From an uncultured Clostridium sp. (GTDB taxonomy: Bacteria; Bacillota; Clostridia; Clostridiales; Clostridiaceae): a stretch of 57,581 nt of DNA. The translations under genes and the position numbers were made by a program. The stretch spans positions 1 to 57,581 of the forward strand of contig URGW01000023.1 in NCBI GenBank assembly GCA_900547475.1, given 5' to 3'. Shown here in pieces: positions 15,126 to 23,823 of this stretch. Below the pieces are notes generated by a model. It was not told where the DNA came from, made no database searches, and worked only from the letters and a program-made list of their open reading frames with translations. Positions within the stretch are counted from its first letter, which is position 1. The number at the start of each line of letters is the position of its first letter.

Positions 15126-15883
15126 TCAGTTGTTTTTATCTACTATTTTAGATAATGCCGTAGCAGTTCTATAGGAATTTCCTAGAATATTAATAATAGT
15201 AGAATGATGGACAAGTCTATCTAAAATAGCACTAGCTAACATATTATCTACAAATATTTGATTCCAGTCGGACAAGTTTATATTACTAGTAACTATTGTA
15301 CTTTTCTTTTCATAACGTCTATCTATAAGTTGAAAAACATTTTTGCTTCCTGTTCACCAATAGGTAAATAACCAATTTCATCAATTATAAGAAGTTTATA
15401 TTTACTAAAATGTTTTATCCTATCATCAAGTTTATTCTCTAAATAAGCCTTTTTTAATTGTTCTATTAAATCTTGGCACTTTATAAAATAAGTACTTACT
15501 CTTTTCTTTGCTGCAGCAATTCCAATGGAGGTCGCAAGGTGGGTTTTACCCACGCCGCTATTTCCTATCAAAATAATACTGCTATTATTTTCTAAAAATC
15601 GTAAACTTTCAAAGTCTAAAAATTGTTGCTTATTTATTTTAGGTTGGAATTCAAAGTCAAAATCTTTTAATTCTTTCAGGTGCGGAAAGCCAGCTACTTT
15701 AACCATGGCATGAGCCGCATTAAAATTTTTAACTTCAACTTCTTTGCTAGTTAATTCACATAAGGCATCTACAATACTTATTTTATGATCATTTATTTTA
15801 TTAATATAATCATCTATCTGAAGGCTCATTTGTGTTAATTTAAGTTCACGTAAGTTCTCCTGTAATTGTTGATAACTGTTCAT
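15126..15883 (-). pseudogene. istB: Frameshifted IS21 helper ATPase IstB
   Basis: Starts MNSYQQLQENLRELKL and carries Walker A GNSGVGKTH (about 107-115) and Walker B LLIIDEIGYLP (about 167-177). The frame closes early at EAKMFFNL. One extra base in the A5 run at 15333-15337 would restore FFQLIDRRYEKKSTIVTSNI and the rest of a normal IstB, ending TALSKIVDKNN at 15126. A one-base deletion in a homopolymer therefore breaks the AAA+ helper, removing its sensor region. The element is probably unable to move by itself unless frameshifting or a sequencing error is involved. Confidence 0.85.
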
Positions 15884-17171
15884 TAAACTTTTTCATCTCC
15901 TCTAAATGTTTAGCTGCATAATCTTTAACGCTTTCTTGGTCTGAATTTTTAAAGGTTAATCCAACCATTGCTAAATGGTGATTTTCTTGATAATTTATTT
16001 TTTTATTAGAAATTGTATGTAAAGCTATTAATTTTGGGCCATAATAAACATATAAGTTATTATCAATAACTTTAACAACAATATTTTTACCAATAAAATC
16101 AATAGGGACTGAATATAAATTTCCCTTATAGCGAAATAGTGAATTGGAATTGACTTTCGCATTTATTGTTGTGTTTTTGTAGTAAGAACATATTTTATCA
16201 TTAGGTAGTGGTAAAAGATGTTCTTTCTCTTTTTTAAACACTAAAATAGGTGGTATTCCTGTGGCCTGACATATCCTTGAATTAGCCTCATTTGTTATCT
16301 GTTGCATTTTTTCGTACAACTGCTCTTCATTATCAAGTAAACCATTATAACTCATTATTTCATCTATGATTCTCATAGGATTTTCAACCTTAGCCTTAGT
16401 ATTTGGCCTTGCTCTAACGCAAGGGACGATATTAAATCCAAAGTCGTCAGCAAGCTGCTGAAATTTAGGATTAACTTTGCCCACAGAACTTTCAGTTCTA
16501 GCTTTATCCATCATGGTAGATGCATTATCTATAACTATTTTTTTTGGAACGCCTCCAAATGCTTCTAAGGCATTAACTAAAAAATCAAATAAATAAGTCT
16601 GAGGTTTAGTAGGACAAACTGCCCAATATTTAAACCTAGAAGCTGATAATATTAAGCTACCAACATTAAAAATAAATTCTTCACCGTTCCTGAAAGAAAA
16701 CTTTGAATCTTCTTTCCAATCAAATTGTGCTTGCTTTCCAAATGGAGTTTCTGATTTTACAGCATTTCTTTTTTTCTTTGGCTTAAAGTATTCTGCAAAA
16801 TTTTCATGTTTTAAAATATAATAATTGAAATCGCTCCTAGAGCAATTTAACCCCTTTTCTCTAACCAAATATCTATAAAGATGAGATTTATAATAAAATA
16901 TTTGCTTAGTTTCTGCTGAAAGTAGTGTCGAAATGGTATCATAGAAATCATCTATTTTTGATTTCTTAGGTTTTCTATCTTTCTTAATATTTCCATCATA
17001 ATACTTTTTTACTGTTCTTATATCTACTCCTAACTCTCTTGCTATTGCACTAAAATTAGGTTTATCCAAATTATTAACCTCAATTAAAATTTTAAGTTTA
17101 TATAAATCTTGAAATGATTTTAAAATTATTTCAGTACTAATGTTTGTTGTATAAATCATATTCATCACCAT
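15846..17171 (-). CDS. istA: IS21-family transposase IstA
   Basis: 441 residues, close to the usual IstA length. An N-terminal helix-turn-helix (about 35-60, NFSAIARELGVDIRTVKKYY) is followed by a DDE integrase core: Asp151 in QFDWKED, Asp215 in IVIDNAS, and Glu263 in NTKAKVENPMRII. The C-terminal region (about 320-400) is the beta-barrel Mu-type domain. It would cut and join the IS ends with IstB as regulator. The reading frame is intact, but its partner is frameshifted. Confidence 0.93.
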   Translation of the reverse strand: MVMNMIYTTNISTEIILKSFQDLYKLKILIEVNNLDKPNFSAIARELGVDIRTVKKYYDGNIKKDRKPKKSKIDDFYDTISTLLSAETKQIFYYKSHLYRYLVREKGLNCSRSDFNYYILKHENFAEYFKPKKKRNAVKSETPFGKQAQFDWKEDSKFSFRNGEEFIFNVGSLILSASRFKYWAVCPTKPQTYLFDFLVNALEAFGGVPKKIVIDNASTMMDKARTESSVGKVNPKFQQLADDFGFNIVPCVRARPNTKAKVENPMRIIDEIMSYNGLLDNEEQLYEKMQQITNEANSRICQATGIPPILVFKKEKEHLLPLPNDKICSYYKNTTINAKVNSNSLFRYKGNLYSVPIDFIGKNIVVKVIDNNLYVYYGPKLIALHTISNKKINYQENHHLAMVGLTFKNSDQESVKDYAAKHLEEMKKFNEQLSTITGELT

Positions 17172-17249
17172 TAATACTGTGTTAAATTTTACCTAGTATT
17201 ATACATAAAAATATTAGTCATTCTGTACATTCTTATCTTAGCATTTATA

Positions 17250-17750
17250 AGATGCGTCAGTAGATTGGAGAACACAGGCTTAGCTTGCAACTCAAGGACG
17301 GTGCTTGAGGATTTATTAAAAGATACCGTTGTAAAAGCAATTAATGAACTGCTGGGGCAAAAGGATGATTTTTTAGAAGTTCTTAGTAATAATATAGAAA
17401 CGGTAATTAATGAGCAGGATACCAGTGCAGTAGCTGAAATAGAGAAAAAGCTAGAAGAACTACAAAAGCAACTATTAATACGGGCCAATTCTAAAGAAGA
17501 TTATAACGACATTGCTGATGAGATTTATCGCCTGCGGGAAAAAAAGCATAATGCTTTAGCAGAAGAGGCAGAAAAGAAAGCAGTGAGCCAAAGACTTATG
17601 GATATGACAGCTTTTCTAAAGGAGCAACCAACGCTTATTGATGAATGTGATGAGCAGCTTTTAAGACGGTTGATCGGAAAGATTACGGTGTATGAGGATA
17701 AGTTCACGGTAGAATTTAAGTCTGGGATAGAGGTTGAGGTGGTGATGTAA
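17250..17750 (+). pseudogene. C-terminal stump of a large serine recombinase
   Basis: The open frame begins at the IS right end with IRCVSRLENTGLACNSRTVL, the zinc-ribbon exit of TndX/TnpX-type large serine recombinases. A coiled coil follows (EIEKKLEELQKQLLIRANSK and EEAEKKAVSQRLMDM), ending GIEVEVVM. The catalytic resolvase domain, recombinase domain and most of the zinc ribbon are missing, so it cannot be active. TTG 17265 could not make a useful protein. It was probably the integrase of a genomic island that included the following genes. Confidence 0.8.
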
Positions 17751-17766
17751 AAATTAGAATGTTTAG

Positions 17767-17813
17767 AAGTACCTTGTGGGTTGATGAAACTTGCAAGGTG
17801 CTTTTTAATTTTT
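17767..17813 (+). terminator. Terminator after recombinase stump
   Basis: AAGTACCTTG and CAAGGTGCTT arms with an imperfect inner stem, followed by TTTT and a second T-rich stretch. Confidence 0.7.
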
Positions 17814-17833
17814 GTAAATATTGGTTACTTATA

Positions 17834-17862
17834 TTGAAGGTATCAACCAAAAGGTTTATAAT
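17834..17862 (+). promoter_or_regulatory. Sigma-A-type promoter with palindromic operator
   Basis: TTGAAG (17834-17839), a spacer of exactly 17 bases, and TATAAT (17857-17862). The spacer contains AACCAAAAGGTT (17845-17856), an inverted repeat placed between the two boxes. This is where a repressor such as the XRE protein encoded next would block transcription of the downstream genes. Confidence 0.8.
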
Positions 17863-17901
17863 ATATAAATACAATGGAGGTAAAATATAACGAAGTCTGA
17901 T

Positions 17902-18120
17902 ATGGTAATACAATTATGTGAAAAATTGAATATAAGTATTGCTGAGTTATCAAGACGTATTGGTCAGTCACCACAAAATTTTAATAAAAAACTAAAGAGA
18001 AATACCGTGAATTTGGATGAATTGATAGCAATTGCAGATGCTCTTGGTATTACCTTTGAGCAGTCTTTTACTTTGGCTGATGGATCCAAAATAAAAATAG
18101 GAATTTGTCATCGAACATAA
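17902..18120 (+). CDS. XRE-family helix-turn-helix regulator
   Basis: 72 residues from ATG 17902, or 77 residues if translation begins at 17887. The HTH is ISIAELSRRIGQSPQNFNKK, followed by LDELIAIADALGITFEQSF, the usual Cro/CI layout of short regulators in clostridial mobile elements. The good ribosome binding site GGAGG (17876-17880) points not to ATG 17902 but to ATA 17887, which is in frame and followed by ACG AAG TCT GAT. The ancestral start was probably ATG there. It likely represses the promoter at 17834. Confidence 0.85.
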   Translation: MVIQLCEKLNISIAELSRRIGQSPQNFNKKLKRNTVNLDELIAIADALGITFEQSFTLADGSKIKIGICHRT

Positions 18121-18130
18121 GGAGGTAACT

Positions 18131-18751
18131 ATGGAATATTCATACAGTGGGGTAGTTGATGGATTAAAAGAGTTCTATTCTTCAATGCGAAATATTAATG
18201 TGGAAATAGGAACATTTAGGCATGAGTATAATAATGTGCTTTCTGATGTTATTTTTGATACTAGGAGTTCTGATGGGTGGAAATTAATTTTTATTAAACA
18301 TATAGATGGAAATGTTCTTGAAATTCAAATTCAGCGAGGATATAGATTTGCTATTGAAGGAAATATGGCTTATAACCAGTTTAGAGAATATTTTGGAATT
18401 GGTAGTGGCAAAGGAGAATTTAGTATTAAAGATTTTGTAAGGCACTTAAGTGGGCAAGTTCCTTTGGAGTATCGCATATCAGATGAAAAAAGAAATACAA
18501 TCCTACGATACGACAAGCTAGATAATGAGAGCGATGGAATATATCCTATTGGACTAACAAATTGGGAAGTTGTCCATGCTAAAAATCAGAAATTACCTAA
18601 TGATAAATATCATAGAACAGCTAAGAATCTAGCAAAGACAAAACAATTGTATCCAGAAATTTATGAGGCTACTAAGAATTTAGACATTACAATAATCTAT
18701 GGAGTTGAGCCAAGCGAAAAAACAGGAGAAATAAAACTAGGAAAATTGTAA
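18131..18751 (+). CDS. Unrecognised 206-residue protein of the XRE-led operon
   Basis: Starts 10 bases after the XRE stop with AAGGAGG in front, so it is co-transcribed. The sequence is soluble and mixed alpha/beta: WKLIFIKHIDGNVLEIQIQR suggests paired strands, then an FGIGSGKGEFSIKDF loop. The C-terminal part has HRTAKNLAKTKQLYPEIYEA. I do not recognise a family. XRE plus a protein of about 200 residues at the head of an island resembles a regulator/effector pair, but that is inference. Confidence 0.7.
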   Translation: MEYSYSGVVDGLKEFYSSMRNINVEIGTFRHEYNNVLSDVIFDTRSSDGWKLIFIKHIDGNVLEIQIQRGYRFAIEGNMAYNQFREYFGIGSGKGEFSIKDFVRHLSGQVPLEYRISDEKRNTILRYDKLDNESDGIYPIGLTNWEVVHAKNQKLPNDKYHRTAKNLAKTKQLYPEIYEATKNLDITIIYGVEPSEKTGEIKLGKL

Positions 18752-18779
18752 TGTTTAATGAAGAGGGGGGGTATTAGGA

Positions 18780-20039
18780 ATGAACATAAAGAAAGATTTA
18801 TCATATTTAATTGATAGAATAGTAGAATTAGATTTGTTTTGGGATGCAAATTACTATTTTAGAAGTATGAAAAAACAGCCGCACGGTGGTGTAGCACATG
18901 TTCTCTGTCCTAATATATATCTTAAGTATTATCCAGCTAACACCTTTCAATTATTTATACAAAATTCTGAAAAAATCCCCTTTTTCTTAGAAGGATTAGT
19001 TGATAAAGCCTATGAAGAGTATGTGAATTGTGATATTGATGTTGAAGAAGTATGTTGGCTATGTTTTGATGATGATAACTTTTGGTATGCAGGATTTCGG
19101 TTACTAAAACCTAAAAAGGAATATGAGGAATTAAATAAAGAAGCTCCGTTATTATGGACTATAGTATCAAAGAAGCTTAGATTTAAAGATTATTTTGATG
19201 TTGATTTAAAAATGCTTATGTATGCGCTGATATGCTATTTAATTCAAAGTAAAACAGTACAGATTAATGGCATATCAGAAATATTATCACGCGAGCAACT
19301 AAAAGAATCACATAATAAATATGGGTTAAGCCTAATTAAAGATGCTAAATTTACGAGACAAGGATTTATTATTGGTGATAGCTATTATTTATATAACATA
19401 TTTTTTGATACCACAATAGGAGAAGCATTAGATGATGTTCCATATACAATAAAAATTATTAATGAAGAGATAAAAACAGGAAAATTATATATTAGATGTG
19501 ATGAGAGATTGGCCGTACCTAAAGACAAGTTAATAAGTACAGCTACGATGGATTCTCAAAAATACCGTGGCATTACAATTGATTTTGCTAATTTTGAAAA
19601 GATAGTTAATAAAAAAGAAATCATAGTCCACTATAATCCAGAACGATTAGATAAAGTGATCATGATAATAAAACCAGATAAAGACAAATATAACAATAAA
19701 TTTTATCATATTGAAGTAGAAGAGTTATGGAATCCAGAACGATGTATGGATGCGTTTGTAATCACAAATTATATTCATGCACAATACTATCCATATGAGA
19801 AATCTTTTAATCATATAGATTTTTCAGTAAATCAGTATTCAATTAACGTGTTCAATGAAAAATATAAAGATGCAGTGACAGATACTCAAGTATCTATTGA
19901 TAGATATGGGGATGAACATTATAAAATTTGGTGTGTAGAAGGAACTAATATTGGAGTAGATACATGGAGTAAACTTGTATGTGCAACACTTGATGAACCG
20001 TTTAGAGATTTATTTCTTGAAATGTTTAAGGAAGAATAA
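18780..20039 (+). CDS. Unrecognised 419-residue protein upstream of the SIR2 gene
   Basis: ATG 18780 follows AGAGGGGGGG. A soluble protein rich in aromatic and acidic residues, with segments ANYYFRSMKKQPHGGVAHVL and CWLCFDDDNFWYAGFRLLK near the N-terminus and HAQYYPYEKSFNHIDFSV near the C-terminus. No catalytic motif or membrane segment is visible. It is followed after 50 bases by the SIR2 gene, so it could be the partner (sensor or adaptor) of that enzyme. Two-gene SIR2 defence systems are known, but this protein is not one I can name. Confidence 0.65.
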   Translation: MNIKKDLSYLIDRIVELDLFWDANYYFRSMKKQPHGGVAHVLCPNIYLKYYPANTFQLFIQNSEKIPFFLEGLVDKAYEEYVNCDIDVEEVCWLCFDDDNFWYAGFRLLKPKKEYEELNKEAPLLWTIVSKKLRFKDYFDVDLKMLMYALICYLIQSKTVQINGISEILSREQLKESHNKYGLSLIKDAKFTRQGFIIGDSYYLYNIFFDTTIGEALDDVPYTIKIINEEIKTGKLYIRCDERLAVPKDKLISTATMDSQKYRGITIDFANFEKIVNKKEIIVHYNPERLDKVIMIIKPDKDKYNNKFYHIEVEELWNPERCMDAFVITNYIHAQYYPYEKSFNHIDFSVNQYSINVFNEKYKDAVTDTQVSIDRYGDEHYKIWCVEGTNIGVDTWSKLVCATLDEPFRDLFLEMFKEE

Positions 20040-20089
20040 TAAACTTTTAGCACAGAAAAAATGTTTTTATTCAAGGAGTGCGAATAGGT

Positions 20090-21157
20090 ATGGTTGATGC
20101 TTATCTAACAGAAAAAGATTTATACGAATATGAATATAATATGAAACGTAGACCACACGTTGTGTTATTAGGTGCAGGAGCTAGTTGCGCCGCTATACCG
20201 AATGGAGACAGGAATGGTAAAAAAATATCAGCAATGAGTGGATTTATTGAAAAGTTAGGACTGTCTGGGATACTTGGAAAAGTATCTATACATACGAATT
20301 CTGATAATTTAGAAGATATTTATATGGAACTTGATGAACGTAGTAAAACAGAACCTAATTGTATGGGAGTTAAGCAAGAATTAGAAAGGGTTATTCATGA
20401 ATATATGTCGGATTATAAATTACCAAGTAACCCTACAGTTTATGATTATTTAATTTTGGGCTTAACTTCAAAAGATTTGATTGCATCATTTAATTGGGAT
20501 CCACTATTGGTTCAGGCTTATGCACGTGCTATGGGATATACAAATAATTTGCCACAGTTGGCTTTTTTGCATGGCAATGTTGCGGTTGGATATTGTGAAA
20601 AAGATAATGTTATAGGGAATGTTGGAATGCCTTGTAAATGTGGGAATCAACTTTCTCCTACAAAACTATTATTTCCAATCAAGAAAAAAGACTATGCTGG
20701 TGATATAGCTATCTCAAAGTCTTGGAAAACACTGAGTAATGCATTAGAGGTAGCATATATGGTTACTATTTTCGGTTATAGTGCTCCTAAAAGTGATGTA
20801 GAGGCGATTGCGATGTTAAAAAAGGCATGGGGTTCTGTGGATGATAGAAATCTTGAAGAAATAGAAATTGTGGATTTGCGTGATGAAGATGAAGTTGTTG
20901 AATCGTGGAGTAATTTTATTCATACACATCATTATTCATATCATTCAAGTTTTTTTACAACAACGATTGGAAGATGTCCAAGGAGAAGTTGTGAGGCAAC
21001 TTTTGATAGGTTGATGATGAATCATTGGCTAGAACCAGATAAAGGGTTTAAGCCTAATATGTCATTTTCTGATATAGATAAATTAACTTGTGATTTGATA
21101 ATTGATGAGAAAAAGAAAAAAAGAACTAAAAAAATTCTTTTTGACCCATATATATAG
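20090..21157 (+). CDS. SIR2-like protein, probable NAD-consuming defence effector
   Basis: About 355 residues from ATG 20090 (an upstream GTG at 20078 overlaps the AAGGAG ribosome binding site). The Rossmann opening VVLLGAGASCAAIP (24-37) has the GAGAS motif of SIR2-like folds. FNWDPLL (134-140) supplies the Asn/Asp pair and FLHGN (159-163) the catalytic-type His161. A CKCGN cysteine pair follows shortly after. These are the NAD-binding and catalytic positions of defence SIR2 proteins such as ThsA or DSR. Beyond about residue 250 a C-terminal extension is unrecognised. NAD depletion upon phage infection is the likely role, inferred. Confidence 0.8.
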   Translation: MVDAYLTEKDLYEYEYNMKRRPHVVLLGAGASCAAIPNGDRNGKKISAMSGFIEKLGLSGILGKVSIHTNSDNLEDIYMELDERSKTEPNCMGVKQELERVIHEYMSDYKLPSNPTVYDYLILGLTSKDLIASFNWDPLLVQAYARAMGYTNNLPQLAFLHGNVAVGYCEKDNVIGNVGMPCKCGNQLSPTKLLFPIKKKDYAGDIAISKSWKTLSNALEVAYMVTIFGYSAPKSDVEAIAMLKKAWGSVDDRNLEEIEIVDLRDEDEVVESWSNFIHTHHYSYHSSFFTTTIGRCPRRSCEATFDRLMMNHWLEPDKGFKPNMSFSDIDKLTCDLIIDEKKKKRTKKILFDPYI

Positions 21158-21180
21158 AAATTTAATTGAGAAGATACTTT

Positions 21181-21324
21181 ATGATTGAAGAAGCTGAATT
21201 GGCACGTATATCAAATATGATGGTTGACTCGTTTGAAGATTATCTTATGTATTTACGAAATATTAACTTTAAAAATTCCATGGAAATACTGCAAGAACAA
21301 TTAATAGAAATTGAAATATTTTAG
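21181..21324 (+). pseudogene. Short fragment, probable gene relic
   Basis: ATG 21181 opens a 47-residue frame (EEAELARISNMMVDSFEDYL and on to EQLIEIEIF). There is no good ribosome binding site and it ends where another relic begins. It may be the remains of a small protein once encoded after the SIR2 gene. I see no family match. Confidence 0.4.
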
Positions 21325-21410
21325 AGATTGATTTTGAGCAGCCTTTTATTTTGCAGGATGGTACGCAAATAAGAGTAAGTAATATGAAACAGTGTAAGCT
21401 AATTCAGTGA
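21324..21410 (+). pseudogene. Decayed C-terminus of a second XRE regulator
   Basis: A start-less frame reads EIDFEQPFILQDGTQIRVSN. It aligns with GITFEQSFTLADGSKIKIGI at the end of the intact XRE protein 3.2 kb upstream. The matching FEQ-F-L-DG pattern is too specific to be chance. So the next gene pair once had its own XRE regulator of the same family, now lost except for the last 28 codons. Confidence 0.65.
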
Positions 21411-21435
21411 TAGAACAATTCGGGGGGGGGGACTT

Positions 21436-23823
21436 ATGAGATTTATTAAAAAAGCTTCTTTAAAGAATATGAGTGAAGTTTCTGAAAGTTACAAAGAAAT
21501 AGAATTATATACGACACGAGAAGATTTTTCTAGCAATGAGAAAATCGAAGAAAATATCTCTGTAATAAAAAAGAATTATGATGAAAACAAAGCAGTTATA
21601 ACATCTATTCATTGCCCATCATCTAAATGGCTTACATCAATGGATAAAGAAGTATCTACCAATTATATGTCTTTGTGTGAAGTTATTGCTGCTGATGAAG
21701 AGAAAGTTTTATTCTTGAAAATTTGTGACTTTGCAAAAAGTGTTTCAAATATTTATAATAAATTTAATTCTAAAGTATCATCAAATCAACTTGCAAAACA
21801 ACAAGACGATTTAGTGGATAACGAAGATGAAGATAGTAATGATGCTATTCAAGTTAAGATTACTCTAATTCTCCATACGGGCTGTTTATTAGGATGTTTT
21901 TCGAATGACAAGCAAGAAGAATCACCCTTTGATTGTCCCTTTAAACAAACAGATAGAAATAAATGCTTTCAAGAAGAATCTATAATCTATAATAAAGTTG
22001 AAGAAATAGTTGGGAAAATTATAGGATATGAAACTTTACAAATTGCTTTTGAAAATATAACTCCTTTTCATGGAAATGGAAATGTTGGAAGCAATGGTGG
22101 TTATGGGTATGAGAATTTTATCTTGGCAAAACTCTTGAATAAACTGGCAAAGGAAATAATTGAGGCAAAAGAGAAATCACAAGAAGAGGTAAAGCAAGGC
22201 AAAAATAAAAAAATAGAACCTAAAATATTTGGAACGGTTATAGATTTTTGTCATATACTCGCAACAAAACATTTATTAAATATACAATCAACCGATATTG
22301 AGTATTTGGAAGGATATCTGAAAAATATAAATGAAGAATATAAGGCTTTAATTATGCTTTTCCATTTATCTAAGTACAATAAAGATTGTGGCACACACGG
22401 TGATGTGTTTTGTGAAAGTTACGAGGATAATAAGATATTAGATTTAATAAGAGTATGGTGTGTTAAAAATGCACGTTCTACTCCAATAACTTTGGAGGTT
22501 TCGGGTGGAGAAAGTGTTGAAACAGGTAGAGAAAACTTTAATAGAATAATGATGGACTGGAGTAAGCTACATATTTTGTTAGAGAAACACCTATCCGATG
22601 AACTTTATACTTTTTTTTCAGATTTATTTACCGTATATTCATTAATATACACTAAGAAAAACAAAAAAAAGATATTTGAAGCGGCACAAAATATTAGGAG
22701 ATATATCCTTAAAAAGTCAAAATTAAACAAAAAGCTTTTTGGTTTTAATAACGAAAATCAAGAACTGAATATATACTTGTTTCAGGTGCAAGCGTACACA
22801 TATTATATGAGATATTGCAATTTAGCATTTGATTTGATTAGTAAGTATGAAAATATTGATGTAGATATTGACACAGTTTTATCGCATTATATATTTAATG
22901 ATGAATTAGAAGAAATTAAATTTGATGGACTTGGATGTTATTACAATATTTATTGGTTTAAAAATAATACTACTCTTTATCGTTGTTTCGATGGATGCTC
23001 TGGAAATAACAAATATAACGAAAGTCATTTAAAAAACATTATTTCAAGTTGTTTTAGTCATATAAATGGTGGATTTGACGGTACCAATTTTTTATCTTTT
23101 AGCAAGTCTTTTGGACGAGTTATGTTGAAGTATTTCGATCCTTATAAATATCAAACATATAATGGTAAGGAGTATAACGTAGAAGTGTTTAAAAATGCTC
23201 CTGTTAATTACTTTTTGATTTCAAAAGATAAGCAAATCACTCTTCAAGGATATCAAGATAATCCAGTTGATTATTCGAATTTTTCGATAGATTTTTCTGA
23301 TTTTTATAACGGAAGAGGAGATAGGAGTAAAGATGCAAGTCTTAAAGAATTATATGAGAAAGTGTCCAAGGATACAAAGTGGAATGATTCAAAGATTGGT
23401 TCTATATATGATCAAGAAGTGATATTGTGTAATTATAATAATTTAAGTGTTCAAAAATATTATCTTTCTAATATTGATTTTGTGATAATGATGATTGCGT
23501 ATAAATTAATACTAAAGAAATATAAAGATATTAAGGATGCTACTTCCATAGTAGACTCAGTTGTAAATAAGAGATATAGCATATTTGATTCTATAAATCT
23601 GTTACAGATAGATAATGAAGCTTCAAAAATTGTTAATGAGACAACTATCAAAGAGATATTGAAAAGTGTTGACTTTGTTTATGAACAAGCAAATCCGATT
23701 GATACATCTAAAGATGGTTTTACGGGCTTTACCGAAAAATTTGTTCAGGTTTACAAGAATGTTGAAATTATGGATTTTTATAAAGAGATAATTCAGGAGA
23801 TTGAAAAAAATGAAAAATGCTGA
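21436..23823 (+). CDS. Endonuclease IV-superfamily (xylose-isomerase-like TIM barrel) protein with long C-terminal extension
   Basis: 795 residues; RBS GGGGGGGG before ATG 21436. The first about 365 residues show the metal-ligand series of endonuclease IV in order: His59 (SIHCPSS), His147 (LILHTG), Glu206 (FENITPF), Asp270 and His273 (VIDFCH, same D-x-x-H spacing as E. coli Nfo Asp179/His182), His310 (LFHLSK), His321 (GTHGD) and Glu354 (ITLEVS). Only the counterpart of Nfo Asp229 is doubtful. The 430-residue C-terminal part is unrecognised. A cysteine-rich insert lies at about 150-177. Endonuclease IV itself has about 280 residues, so this is not the repair enzyme. It overlaps and precedes the double-DUF262 gene, suggesting one functional unit that acts on DNA. 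Confidence 0.7.
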   Translation: MRFIKKASLKNMSEVSESYKEIELYTTREDFSSNEKIEENISVIKKNYDENKAVITSIHCPSSKWLTSMDKEVSTNYMSLCEVIAADEEKVLFLKICDFAKSVSNIYNKFNSKVSSNQLAKQQDDLVDNEDEDSNDAIQVKITLILHTGCLLGCFSNDKQEESPFDCPFKQTDRNKCFQEESIIYNKVEEIVGKIIGYETLQIAFENITPFHGNGNVGSNGGYGYENFILAKLLNKLAKEIIEAKEKSQEEVKQGKNKKIEPKIFGTVIDFCHILATKHLLNIQSTDIEYLEGYLKNINEEYKALIMLFHLSKYNKDCGTHGDVFCESYEDNKILDLIRVWCVKNARSTPITLEVSGGESVETGRENFNRIMMDWSKLHILLEKHLSDELYTFFSDLFTVYSLIYTKKNKKKIFEAAQNIRRYILKKSKLNKKLFGFNNENQELNIYLFQVQAYTYYMRYCNLAFDLISKYENIDVDIDTVLSHYIFNDELEEIKFDGLGCYYNIYWFKNNTTLYRCFDGCSGNNKYNESHLKNIISSCFSHINGGFDGTNFLSFSKSFGRVMLKYFDPYKYQTYNGKEYNVEVFKNAPVNYFLISKDKQITLQGYQDNPVDYSNFSIDFSDFYNGRGDRSKDASLKELYEKVSKDTKWNDSKIGSIYDQEVILCNYNNLSVQKYYLSNIDFVIMMIAYKLILKKYKDIKDATSIVDSVVNKRYSIFDSINLLQIDNEASKIVNETTIKEILKSVDFVYEQANPIDTSKDGFTGFTEKFVQVYKNVEIMDFYKEIIQEIEKNEKC

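Larger units (their letters stand above)
15077..17243 (-). mobile_element. IS21-family insertion sequence
   Basis: Contains istA and a broken istB on the minus strand, with istB overlapping the istA end by 38 bases as usual in IS21. The ends are related inverted sequences. The left end 15077-15119 and the complement of the right end 17201-17243 both start TG and share AAGAT and the block AATATTTTTATGTA at the same distance. About 2.17 kb long. I could not find a clear target duplication. The two flanks carry unrelated, oppositely oriented gene fragments. Confidence 0.85.

Noticed and set aside
15060..17260. Clean target duplication around the IS21 element
   Set aside because: TATTAA on the left and TTTATAA on the right share only AT-rich letters. 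I could not define a matching pair of 4-8 bases.
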